Positions 20,091 to 30,523 of a stretch of 64,000 nt of DNA are shown here, piece by piece. The notes beneath the pieces are model-generated. The model did no database searches and was not told the origin of the DNA. It saw only the letters and a program-made list of their open reading frames with translations. This stretch comes from Tilletia caries. Taxonomy: Eukaryota > Basidiomycota > Exobasidiomycetes > Tilletiales > Tilletiaceae. The translations under genes were made by a program, and so were the position numbers. The stretch covers positions 372,001 through 436,000 of the forward strand of contig JALUTQ010000010.1 of the NCBI GenBank assembly GCA_032718865.1. Reading direction: 5' to 3'. Each line of letters starts with the position of its first letter. Position 1 is the first letter of the stretch.

Positions 20091-20902
20091 ACCTGATCGG
20101 TGCCCACAGCCCACAGGCCACAGTTGATAAATCAATATGGACTGACGCTTACCGCGCCTCGCTCTTAGGGTAGCTTCGCTACCCTTCGAGCTCTCCGCCA
20201 TAATTTTCCACACAACGTAGATGATGAGCAGATAGGAGATAGATCTCCCCAAAGTTGTAAAGTAACATGTGTATATACGTACCTGAATACCTGATCGGTG
20301 ACCCACGGGCCACAGTCCATTGATCATTATAGACTGACGCCTATCGCGCCTCGCTCTCAGGGTAGCTTCGCTACCCTTCGAGCTCTCCGCCGTGAGTTGT
20401 CACACATGACGTATATGATGAGCGGATGAGCCCATGAGGCATGAGCAGATGAGCTGATGAGCAGATCAGTATCTCATTCACCTGATAGAATGGCGGTCAG
20501 TGTGTGAGTGTATTCGTTCTTGCAAGAGTGTTCTGAGAAGTCAGAAAATAAGCAATGCTGCCCGCGATGATGCATGCAGCAATCAGCATGCAGCATGAAT
20601 GCATATGACAATGGGTCAATATTGTAAGGCCAAGTCCGGTAGAACGTAGGAGATTAAAATAGAAGCAATGAAGCTGATCAGGACCCCGGACTACCATCTA
20701 CCAGCAGCAAGAATAAAATCGGAATAGAAAAGAACGTAGGAATATCAGCACTCAGACAGTAAGACCTCAGTACTCCTAGTCAGTAGTCAGTAGTCAGTAG
20801 TCAGTAGTCAGTAGTCAGTAGTCAGTACTCAGTACTCAGTAGTCAGTAGTCAGTAGCATTTTGGGGCACCATCACCTGGTAGATGTAGGCGTGTATCTCA
20901 AG
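20091..20902. other. 812-bp segment inverted between two family A copies
   Basis: Flanked by inverted transposon copies whose target duplications only pair up if this segment is flipped. Inside are two tandem ~190-bp repeats (about 20091-20280 and 20288-20400), each with CTGATCGGTG, a GGACTGACGC or AGACTGACGC block and the GGTAGCTTCGCTACC hairpin. A GTCAGTA heptamer array lies at 20778-20856. No gene was recognised. Confidence 0.8.
20778..20856. repeat. GTCAGTA heptanucleotide array, about 11 units
   Basis: Head-to-tail GTCAGTA units with occasional GTACTCA variants. This is a simple minisatellite; the unit is not a known telomere repeat. Confidence 0.85.
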
Positions 20903-21598
20903 TAAGGATCTTCCCGGAGTAGGCCCCGGAGTAGCATTCCCCGGAGCTCCGCGGACTCCGGGGGACGCTCTGCACGGGTACGGAGCACGGAGCGAGATTT
21001 GAGCGTTTTTTACTAGCTTTAAATTTGCGGAGCAACTCCGCGAAGGTATGAATGCAACGCCCCGGAGCACGGAGTGAGTTTGCTTGCATTGTCAAAAAAA
21101 ACCCGGAGTACGGAGCAGACCCCGGAGTCCGTCGAACTCCGGGGATGGCGAAGTGAGTCACGTGATGGCCAAAACTGAGTCACGTGACCCGTGTTTGAGG
21201 GATTTCTCGGCCGAATCAGGTGGAAATACTGTGTATTTTAGCTTTTTGGGGGCAGTAAACCCTTGGAAAGAAATGATGTAGACTTCTAAAGCTGCGATTG
21301 AACTGTTTCGATGAGATTTGACCTTCTCCTGAGCCCATGTTGGACTCATTTCATGACACCCCGGAGTACCCCGGAGTCCGCGGAGCTTTTTTGCGGAGCA
21401 CGGAGTCCGCCTGTGAAAAATATACGGAGCACGGAGTAGATTCTTGCGCGCAACCGCAACTTCGACGGAGCACGGAGTGCTCGCCAGCGGATCACCAGAA
21501 ATTTCGCGGAGCGCGGAGCTGGCCAAAGCTCAGACGGAGCTGAGCGGAGCGTCGCCCCGGAGTCCGGGCTCCGGGGATCTACTCCGGGAAGATCCTTA
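20903..21598. mobile_element. Family A non-autonomous DNA transposon, 696 bp, right member of inverted pair
   Basis: A near-identical, oppositely oriented copy of 19394-20090, with the same TAAGGATCTTCCCGGAG ends. Flanks are ATCTCAAG (20895-20902) and GATCAGGT (21599-21606), which are the reverse complements of the left and right flanks of the partner copy. Confidence 0.9.
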
Positions 21599-21606
21599 GA
21601 TCAGGT

Positions 21607-21966
21607 ACGCAATACACATGTTACATTACACCTTTGGGGAGTTCTATCTGCTCATCATCTATGTTGTGTGGAAAATCATGGCGCCTCGCTCTCAGGGTAG
21701 CTTCGCTACCTCGAGAGCGAGGTGCGGAGGGCGTCTATGTGATTTGGATGATTGACTGTGCTTCTGGGCCATTGTTTAGGTATGCCATCCACATCTGACA
21801 GGTCACAGCATTGAGCACGCCTTTTGAGAATTCGAGTCTAAGATATCCAGACCAAGCATTAAGCAACATCAGTCATCAAGGCATGCATGTTTCTTGCTAC
21901 TTTTCATCTCCTGTTTATATTCTAATTTCTATAAACTCATGGCCTCAAAAAGTCTGGGGAACACTC
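21607..21966. other. Unassigned sequence
   Basis: Contains a partial inverted copy of the ~190-bp repeat found at 20091-20400, including the hairpin at 21696-21710. No gene was seen. Confidence 0.4.
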
Positions 21967-22191
21967 AGTTGGAAACCACGGGCCCCCTCAATAGTGGAGG
22001 TCTCCGCCCGTAGTCTCATATAGTCTGTCGAGCACCTTTTCTTCCTCTCTCTCAGCTTCACCTTTACTCAGTCCATCACATCGCATTCCGCTGTACTTCA
22101 GTCCCTTCTAAGTACAATTCACACTCTCCTTACGGCGTCGGAACTCTCTGGTCTGGTCCCCGTTCTCTCCCGTTCTGGGGAGAATCCAACT
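21967..22191 (+). repeat. 5' LTR of the LARD-like element
   Basis: 225 bp, starts AGTTGGAAACC and ends AATCCAACT. It differs from the 3' LTR by one T in a T-run, indicating a fairly recent insertion. Confidence 0.9.
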
Positions 22192-22203
22192 GGTTATGAG
22201 CCC
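22192..22203 (+). other. Candidate primer-binding site for a half-tRNA (initiator Met anticodon arm)
   Basis: GGTTATGAGCCC begins directly after the LTR. It is the exact complement of GGGCUCAUAACC, the anticodon stem-loop core of yeast initiator tRNA-Met as I recall it. Ty5 and Drosophila copia prime from this internal tRNA region rather than from the tRNA 3' end, which suggests a Ty1/copia-type parent. Confidence 0.65.
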
Positions 22204-25200
22204 AAGAGCTCTGCATTGAGCTACGGGAGCTCCAGAGCCCAAGGCAAGAGCTCCGACACTCGTCATGGTACCTCGTTTGGACCACAAGACACTTCTTCTC
22301 CAGAAAAAATGGAGCGCCAACGGTTCCGCAAGCACCACAGCTCAGCGGAGCACCGATGCGCCAGACGCCAGGCGCCAGCACCAAGCAGCGGGTCCATCAC
22401 GGACGGAATCACGGAAGGCAACGCCTCGCCCGATGACGATATCGGAGGTAGCCGTCCCACGAACTGGTTCCTGGCCCGCATCATCCGTGCTCGGCGCAGC
22501 CCATCGGCACAGCCGCGCCGGCCTCATCGGCGGCTCGGCACAGAAGGAGCGTCACGGACGACATGACCACCAAGTGTGGAACAGCGGCAGCTCATCGGCG
22601 AGCACCGCGCGGAAACCTGCAAGACCGGCACGGCGGATTCGAGCGACGCGCTTCGTTCCCCGGCGGATTGCAAGGTTGGATCTCCCAGTACGAGACCGAC
22701 AGGACCGAGCGCGAGCGACGGTTGCGGCACCGATGGCCATCGGCAGCTGGCAGCGGCTCGGCAGCTCGAGATTGACCGACAGCCACCCAGTTACGCGATC
22801 TGGGTGTGTGTTCAAGGTCGGCGGTCAAACAAGGTCACGAAGAACACATGCGCGGTCGGTGCGCAGTTCTCAAGACCTCGACCTACACCTTCGGCATCAA
22901 AGCTCAAGTCGCGGAAGGCGGGAGCGGCAATCCCCCGGAAGCGCAGCGGCCAGGCGAAGGATTGCGTGTTTGGCGAGCTAGCCACTCACAGGCGCGCAAG
23001 AACGTTGGGCGCCAGCTCAGTGGCAGGCCTCATCCTTGGGAGTCAAGACGGACGATGCGTTCGGAGCTTCGGGCCAATCGGTCACTGCTCATGTCATGGA
23101 CAAACGGACACGTCACACTTCCTCAACTCTCAACCCTCAAGTCGTTTCCGTCATCAGTACACGACGGACATCGCATCTCACCTCGCATGCGCACAGGGCG
23201 CAGCGAGAATCCTGCCGTCGGTGCTTTTCCTACAAGCGGACAAGTGGCATCCACAGTCCACAGTCATGGCGCTTCGGAGACGACGCGGATGGTCCGCGTC
23301 ACACGATCATCTGGTCGGCTTGCCAGCCGCGAGCAAACGCGCTCCACTACAACCCACCAGAACTGTCGCAAGACAGAACATGCCGTAAGGGCCTCGGCAT
23401 CGTGTTCGATATGGCCGCCGGATATCGACACACACGGAGCGCAATGGGCGACTCTATGAGTCTGTAGGATGAATGGTAGCTCCTCTCCCTCGGACGGTCG
23501 GCAAATGGGCCGGCGACGCTTAGCATTTTAGATGTGTCGCGCACATTGATGCTCTACGTCAATGGGACTGAGCAACTGAGCCCAGCCCGGCTGTGATTGG
23601 CGAGGACAACCACCTCGGTCACGGCCACAACTCACCATCGTCAGGGAGATCGGTCCCTGGCGGGTCATCGCGGACCACGGTTCAGACTTCAGACCGATTG
23701 GGTCCAGGCAACGAAGTGCGAACAATGTCGCCAGGACAATGCGATGCCAACTTCCGAGTCGACACACATAAGGGCAGTGCCGGTGGTGACACGGCTGTGT
23801 CGACACCCGCGAGCAAGTCCGAGCTTGTTCCTGGGAACGATGAGACGTCTGCTATGAGCAGCGGCGTCCGGGGGCACACGGCCGCGTGGGCGGCGTGAGA
23901 AGACCCTCAACGGCAGCGAATGCGGAGTGGACCGGTGTACGGAGACTTCCACTATGCAGAGCGTCTGGCGAGCCTTAGTGGCGTTGCCGCAATATAGACG
24001 CGTCTCATCTGCAGGAAGGTCGAGGATCGGTATGCAGATATACGCGGCCCGAAGTAGTGGATCAGCCCTCTGGCGATCTGTGGCCGCACCATCTCTCTCA
24101 CCCTCACCACCACTCTCAGCTTCGTGCCGTGCCGGGATGACGAACAGGGCGCGAGCGGCGACCCTGGTTTACTAGTCATACCGTGCTCGGTTAATGACCG
24201 GGACAATGTCCCCACACCCTGCCTCCAGGCTTCGGCCTGTACCGCTTGGCAGGATAGGGACATCTCCCTACAGCTGCGTTTCTGCTACGCACCACTCCAC
24301 GTAGGATTGGACGCTGACCCTATGCCTTACTCCCCCCTTTGTGCGAGCTCCGAGTCACAACTCGAGCGGACACTTTGGATCTCCTCGCCCAGATTGGTCT
24401 CCCTGCCGACTGCATGTGGCGCTCGCCAGCGCGGCGTGGACTGCGGGCACGGGTGACTAGGGACGAGAAGGGGATGGTGGTTTGGCATTGGGGTTCGGCG
24501 GACAATGAGGGAAAGGAGAGGCAGAGTGGCGGGAGGCCCCTGCAAGGATATAGGCTCGAGACGGAACCTTGGTGCTGGTCGCACGGCTTCAAGCCTGTCC
24601 TTGATCGAGCTCGTCGGAGAGCAGGACGATCGGATCCCGAGATGGGATAAGCACATCAAGCAGGAGTCACGCGACGCGCGTTGCGCGCATGACACGGTCT
24701 ACACGAGGTCCACACCTCCTCGGTCTCCTTTCTCTCTCCTCCCTCAGCCTCGGGACCGACAGCGGTCGGGGCGGCTCCTCACGCGGCACACGCGGAGCGG
24801 CGGAGAGGACGCATACAAGCTGCGGCTATTGGTGGTGCAGTCAGGCTCAGGCTCGATCTCTCGACGGAGAAACCAGCAGACAGCAAGCCGCGGGCATCGA
24901 TGCTCTCGGCAGCCGGCAGTCGGCACTCGGCACTCGGCACACATGCGGACGTGCACGGCCGATGTCGTGCTATATGCACTCGGCAACAAGCACAGCTGCA
25001 CTTGCGCGACAGCCGACAGAATCCACTGGACGCAAGCGCACAAGAACGCCAGTACGACGTCGTCTGGGTTCCTCTGGTTCGGCGCAATGGAGCGCACGTT
25101 CACAGCCAAGGTTCACGGCGGCGCCATGCCCACGGATCACAGCAGCAGCAGGTGTCTCGGCGGAGGCACGGTGATGCGCAGCGGCCACACTCACGGCGCG

Positions 25201-25348
25201 CGCAGAGCCACGGACGCCAGCGAACACACAAGCAGCGTCCACCCACCAGTGGCGACCGTTCGGTTCGGCGCCCGCTCACAGATCACATCAGGTCCACAGC
25301 TAGCGAACATACGCGTGGTGTCAAGCGCATCAGCTCGGCGCATTGATT

Positions 25349-26151
25349 TAAGGTTGTCCCCGGAGTTGACGCGGAGCTGGGGTTTTGCGGACTCCGTACT
25401 CCTCCGACGGAGGGCTCCGCCGGAGGCGGAGCGCGGAGCTCACTTTTGAGAGATTTTCACTTTTGAGGGATTTTTGACCTTAAAAAAGCACGGAGTCCGC
25501 CTGGAGGACTCCGCCGGAATTTACGCGGAGCGCGGAGCCCAATCCTGGGCCCACTAGTCAAAAGTACGGAGCGCGGAGTCGTCAAAATTGTGCGAAAATT
25601 CCGGCGGAATTTCCGCAGAATTCCCGGAGCTGTGAGGTCACGTGATCGTCGAAAATAGGGGTCACGTGACCTTATTTTGGGTGCGCTCCGCCGGAATTCC
25701 GTCCAAGTTCCGCGGAAATGTGCGGAATTCCGAGAAAATAGGCATCGCCGAGACACGCGCAGGGGATAAAACAGGCGTCATCATCCGTTGAGAGCTTCAG
25801 AATAGCACTGGAGTCAATACCGCAACAATGTCGGATGGTGAATGTATAGCTCTGATTGTGTTAGAGTCATTCTGAGAGCAAATTATACCACCACTGCGCT
25901 CCGACGGAATTCCGCGGAATTCCGAGCTCCGCATACACGGAGCACGGAGGAGCATTATGAAAACGCACAGAAAAACGCGGAGCGCGGAGCTGGGATTTCA
26001 ACTTTTGTATACTTCCGTCGGAACGCGGAGCTGAGTTTTTTCAGCTCTGTCTTAGTCTGCGGAGGCGGAGCTCGCCTCAAAAAGTCAAAATTCCGGCGGA
26101 ATTTGGAAGTGCGGAGGCGGAGCCCTCCGCGTTACTCCGGGGACAACCTTA
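25349..26151. mobile_element. Family A non-autonomous DNA transposon, 803 bp, inside the LARD-like element
   Basis: Ends are TAAGGTTGTCCCCGGAGT and its inverted match, with a perfect 8-bp target duplication CATTGATT (25341-25348 and 26152-26159). The interior is CGGAG/CTCCG-rich with paired GTCACGTGAC-type motifs. It is very similar to 52367-53154 throughout. Confidence 0.92.
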
Positions 26152-27888
26152 CATTGATTGGCCAGTGTGGCACGGCTTCGTTGGATTGGAGGCGTTGGAT
26201 CGGTATATGGGATAGTCGGAGTTGTGATGGGGTGTTCAGATTGGGATCTCGGCTCCGAGGCGGCATAAACAAACCGGATGGAGTCAACGACACAACGCAA
26301 CAGCCGCACCACCATCAATACACGACCCACGAACCCCTCCACGAGCCGCCAAGACAGGTACGACGCACGGCAGCAGTCAGCGCACAGCACCAGTGACCAG
26401 CACCACAAACCAGCATAGGCTTCTTGCCTTCCTGAACCATGCAGGAGTGCCATGGATGCACCTGCTTACCCTCGAGACTCAACCCAATCACAGCTCGGAC
26501 ATCCACCACACACAAGGCTCTCTCCTCGGCCACCGCGCTCATCGGAGCTCGACCAGTTGTCGGTTCCGGAGCAGGCATACGGCAGCCGAAGCGCGACGTT
26601 CTCTTGGTTGGGCGTACAGGGATTGGTGGGATCTGTGATAGGGATGGTTGAGAGGGTATGGGAATGGAAGGGAGATACTCAGTTGAGGCGACAATGGCGT
26701 CCCTCAAGCAGAGTGGTGGTACGGATCGGCTGGGGGAATTGGCGCTTGGCAGGACCCAGACTGGCAGGAGACAGCAGGAGCTCAGTCCTAGGTGGACGAG
26801 CTGCACGAAAGTCTCAGCAGCTGGTGTGAGTGGCATGAGGCATCTCCTCGATGAGGGTGTATGCGAGCGGTGGGAGCATAGGCCATACGATCGGCGACGG
26901 GTGGTTCGGAGCATCGGGCCGCAATCGGCAATCACGCCAGCGGCAGCATCAACAGCAAAGGAAACGCGCGTCCTCGCGTTCAGTCCTCACGCTCAACCAC
27001 CACGTCCGGATCGGCACATTCATTAAGTCTCGAGCGCACAGCGCGCCGAGCAGCAAATTCACATGGTCAAGGTTCGCTCAAGACGCATGCATCGGTTGTC
27101 GGAGCATTTCAAACATGGCCAGTGGTGCAACGCCTTTGGAAGCTCCAGGGCTTCAAACCCGTGCACATACGCACGCACCGAACGCAATATAAGGGCCACC
27201 AACCAGCCATGCAACAACGGATCCCGCTGTCCTCCCTCCCTCTTGCGCACCCACGGGCTTGTGCTCGGCACCATCGGTGTCGACTATTCGGTGCTCTGGT
27301 AACCGAGCAGTGAGCGCCGGTCAAAGGTCGAGAAGTTGGGCGGGTTTGGATTTAGGTCAGTGGAATATGGTACATGGGCACATGGGCAGTGGTGGCTTGG
27401 GATAGGTGGTGTGGCAGGGTGCGAGGCACAATGGGAGCAGGGCGGTAGTGTAGGATGGATGCAGGATGAGGTTATGTGGGACAATGTTGGGGGTCGGAAA
27501 TCAGCACCCTGTGTGGTGTGGTGTGGTGCGTTGGCGTACAGGAACGGTGGGAGCAGGCTCGGGTTCGGCACATCAGCATATGAGCACGACGAAAACCCCG
27601 AGTCAGCAGTGGACACCTCTCACGGCAAAGAACTGCATCGGATCACCTTCCACAACTTGACGGTCTCACCCCACCACCTCAGCCCTCAGCATCAACATTC
27701 AACATACCGTCGTACGGCACATCGACTCCAGCACCAGCAGTCGACGCACACACACACTCATTCAATTCAATTACGACTTTCACGAATCATAACCTTCGGC
27801 GGCCACGGGCATCGAGAGCCAGAGTACGCGCCTCAGCACGGTCAGCGAGGCGACAATCACTGTCAGAACAGGATACTCGAGGTGGGAG

Positions 27889-28112
27889 AGTTGGAAACCA
27901 CGGGCCCCCTCAATAGTGGAGGTCTCCGCCCGTAGTCTCATATAGTCTGTCGAGCACCTTTCTTCCTCTCTCTCAGCTTCACCTTTACTCAGTCCATCAC
28001 ATCGCATTCCGCTGTACTTCAGTCCCTTCTAAGTACAATTCACACTCTCCTTACGGCGTCGGAACTCTCTGGTCTGGTCCCCGTTCTCTCCCGTTCTGGG
28101 GAGAATCCAACT
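27889..28112 (+). repeat. 3' LTR of the LARD-like element
   Basis: 224 bp, preceded by the purine tract GAGGTGGGAGAG and followed by the target duplication CACTC. Confidence 0.9.
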
Positions 28113-28447
28113 CACTCTGGCTCAAAAGCCAGGCCGGTGGGATAGAACATCTTTGTCTGTCAGTTTACCGCGTGTTAGCCGTGAGAGAGCAGCGGGTTAG
28201 AAGCGGGCGACCCGCTGCACATCGCGGATTCTGTGTCCAAGCGGAAGCACAGCGGGTGACCCGCTGCTGACCCGCTGGGGATGCGAGTCTCATCCGCTCC
28301 AAATTCCTGACCTGGGTGCGTACCTTACCAGAGTGTTCCCCTAACTTTTTCGCCTTGTTGAATAACAGGTCGCTGGGGGCTGGGAGTGGGATTTAAATAC
28401 AGACTTAGTCAACAAAGTTAAGTAGCAGCAACTTACGCCTTGGAACC
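28113..28447. other. Sequence with GCGGGT/ACCCGC motifs, no gene
   Basis: Holds several AGCGGGTKA / GACCCGCTG motifs at 28175-28290 like those of the putative family E element. No coding signal. Confidence 0.4.
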
Positions 28448-28805
28448 ATAGTGACCTGGCTGTCGGCTGAAGCCCAGAGGCCAGGGTGTCCCTCAGACTC
28501 GATGTGGACCTCAGACCCTTATGACCTGGTAGAGATGTGCGAAGACGTGACTGGGGGGGCGTCCTCTCCCCCTCCCCCTTTTCGCGAATCTTTTGTATCA
28601 GAAAGGTCACCAAATCTCAGCCCCGCACGGCTACGCAGAAGCTCAAGGTAGCTTCGCTACCCTTCGTCTGCTTCGCCATGCGGCTGCGACTTGCGATCGT
28701 AGCTACGAGCATCTATATCATTGTCCATGTAACATTTTGAATGTTGATCAAACTTGCGTGAAAAAAAAGGGATTGAGGAACTTCACACACGTAATCATCC
28801 CGCAC
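28448..28805 (+). repeat. Dispersed repeat, copy 2 (partner at 1028-1364)
   Basis: Matches copy 1 in ordered blocks including the GGTAGCTTCGCTACC hairpin at 28647-28661 and the TGTAACATTTTGAATGTTGATCA block. No coding signal. Confidence 0.65.
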
Positions 28806-29185
28806 GGCTGTATCTACCAAGGAAGCAGAAAGCAAAGAATGATATGTCATATGATGGCTTCGCGCAGAGAGAGACAATTGACAAACAAGACGGAGAATAG
28901 CTGCGAGCGCAATGAAGATAAGATTAAAAGACTGAGGAGAAAAAAGCGTGAGGCTAATGCAGAAGGAGAGGTTAGGGGATAGGAAACATAAGCGGCCGGG
29001 GAAGCAGACGGAAGGGACGTAGAAGACGGGTGAAGGCTGAGACCGGAGACGAATGGGCAAAGGAATGCCAACAGAGCTTGATGCGAAGGTAAGGGAATAT
29101 AGAAGAGGCAAGAGCACAGCAGAAAGAAAGTCAGATCAGGTCAGGTCAGGTCAGGTCAGGTCAGGTCAGGTCAGGTCCAGTGTTG
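28806..29185. other. Purine-rich sequence with GGTCA pentamer array
   Basis: A/G-rich without convincing frames. A simple (TCAGG)n array of about nine units occupies 29129-29177. Confidence 0.5.
29129..29177. repeat. TCAGG pentanucleotide array
   Basis: About nine head-to-tail TCAGG units; a microsatellite. Confidence 0.85.
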
Positions 29186-29189
29186 AACA

Positions 29190-29640
29190 TACTATTGGAG
29201 TATGGAACCCTGGGCGACTTGAGAGAGGAGAAGCACAATGGTGACGCCGAAGGTGGCCACCGACGACGGACACATTGACCTCGGCGGGCTTGACGTTGGC
29301 AATGTCGAAGTGGAAGGTGGAGGCGCGTGTGATGTCAAAGGTGGTGACCCGTGACACAGAACAGACTGTACGAAGATATGCAGTGATGAGCACCATTTTA
29401 ACTCATGAAGCGTCAGAGCCGTTAGAAGAAGGAGAGGGGGTCGGGGGGAAAACCCACCGCTTGGGGTCGTAAAGACTTGAAGACCTCGGCGACGATGGGC
29501 ACGGTGGAGTTGACGGGGTTGGAGATGACGAGGTGGTGTGCTTTGGGAGCAACCTTGGCAGCGGCTTTGTCGAGGGAGAGAGCTGTCCGATGGGGCATGG
29601 TGAGTGAGGAAAGTCAGTCTACTCATCTTGACGACGTCGA
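29190..29640 (-). pseudogene. Malate dehydrogenase fragment, decayed
   Basis: On the minus strand, 29590-29450 reads a KVAPKAHHLVISNPVNSTVP core followed by IVAEVFKSL, the NAD-MDH segment around the substrate-binding ISNPVNST motif. After an intron-like gap, 29350-29230 reads VTTFDITRASTFHF...VNVSVVGGH, matching the MDH region leading to the VGGHSG active-site loop. The frame then shifts, with FGVTIVLLLSQ in another frame. The N-terminal NAD-binding domain and the C-terminal third are absent. Normal MDH catalyses malate/oxaloacetate interconversion; this fragment cannot. The coding remnants are spread over several frames. Confidence 0.75.
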
Positions 29641-30215
29641 CCGGATTCATAAGAGCAGAGAGCTGAAAAACGAATGGGTGAGTAAGGACCTAACCCGGAG
29701 CACCTGATGCAGATGCGCGTATAAACACGAGGCTCACCTTGGATGACAATTTGGGAGTGCTGACTGCTGCGCCGGACTCAGAATGGGAACAAAGCAGAGA
29801 CTGGTATGGGTAAGTGGTATCAGCCATCAGGTTAAGCAAGAAGAAGCAAAACAGCGGTGAGCATCATTAATTTGAACCTTGGTGAGCAGAGAGCGGTTAA
29901 AAAGAAATCGAGGGGGATTGTTCAATTCGCATGATGCTTGTCGGGCTTCGATGGAAGCGTGAAGAAAGGCTGGCGGTGTTGGTTGTCGTCTGTCGAGTGT
30001 CGAAATGAACTGATTACGTATGCAAGATTTCTGCACTCTGTGCTTATGTAAGGAAAACCAAACTTTGGCTCAAGGACAGATCAGTCAATTCTGATGCTAC
30101 AACCACGAAACCTGTGCCAGAAGTTGCAGGACTAGATTTGGTCAAGGGTCTACTGATTCAGAATGGTGTGTTGTGTTGGTAGTTGCGAAGAAAAGTCCCA
30201 AACTACGAGCCTGAA
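29641..30215. other. Sequence upstream of the MDH fragment, no clear gene
   Basis: On the minus strand an intron-like GTGAGC...TTTTTCAG sits at about 29736-29670, so decayed 5' exons of the MDH-like gene may extend here. None could be matched to MDH. Confidence 0.35.
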
Positions 30216-30224
30216 TGGCAAAAA

Positions 30225-30345
30225 GCTTACGGCCGTAAGGCGGGAGCCGCCCTATAACCCCTTAACTAAAGTTAGGGGAATTCACCGCGGATTAGCAGCG
30301 GGTACACGGCGGGTTCGTTTTTACTGAGGGTGACGGGAGTCTACA
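30225..30345. mobile_element. Compact copy of putative family E element
   Basis: In one short stretch it carries the reverse of both edges of 17430-18955: CGGCCGTAAGG...CCTATAACCCC, AGCAGCGGGTACAC and CGTTTTTACTGAG. Limits are uncertain. Confidence 0.4.
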
Positions 30346-30359
30346 AGTTAATCATTGGC

Positions 30360-30490
30360 GAAATAAAATTCTTCAATTCCGTGAAGGGTGGTGCCGTCTT
30401 TGCTTTTTTATTATATATTAAAAGTTAAAAAGTTATAATCCAAATAGCCCGTAGGGCTTTATAAGATTCAATTCTTGTCTTTTTTTCATC
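30360..30490. other. AT-rich island, mitochondrial-like
   Basis: A/T-rich with GTCTTTGCTTTTT as in 7755-7770 and a short GC cluster. It directly abuts the 3' end of the SDR-Atos gene and may supply its 3' untranslated region. Confidence 0.4.
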
Positions 30491-30523
30491 TGAAAAAAAA
30501 AAAAAAAAAAAGTATACAACTAC

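Larger units (their letters stand above)
21967..28112 (+). mobile_element. Non-autonomous copia-type LTR element (LARD-like), 6146 bp
   Basis: Two near-identical direct LTRs (21967-22191, 225 bp; 27889-28112, 224 bp) start AGTTGGAAACC and end AATCCAACT. The element is bounded by a 5-bp target duplication CACTC (21962-21966 and 28113-28117). A candidate primer site (22192-22203) follows the 5' LTR and a purine tract (GAGGTGGGAGAG) precedes the 3' LTR. The 5.7-kb interior shows no reverse transcriptase, integrase or gag motif; its open frames are short, overlapping on all strands and compositionally biased (GGCTCGGCA-type repeats). A family A element lies inside it. It would depend on an autonomous relative for movement. 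Confidence 0.85.

Noticed and set aside
22265..25449. Open frames of 238, 270, 217 and 314 codons inside the LARD-like element
   Set aside because: They overlap each other in several frames and strands, are Arg/Ser-biased and show no gag, pol or other motif; they reflect GC-rich composition.
20778..29177. GTCAGTA and TCAGG arrays as telomere or subtelomere repeats
   Set aside because: Short, internal, and not a known fungal telomere unit; ordinary mini/microsatellites.
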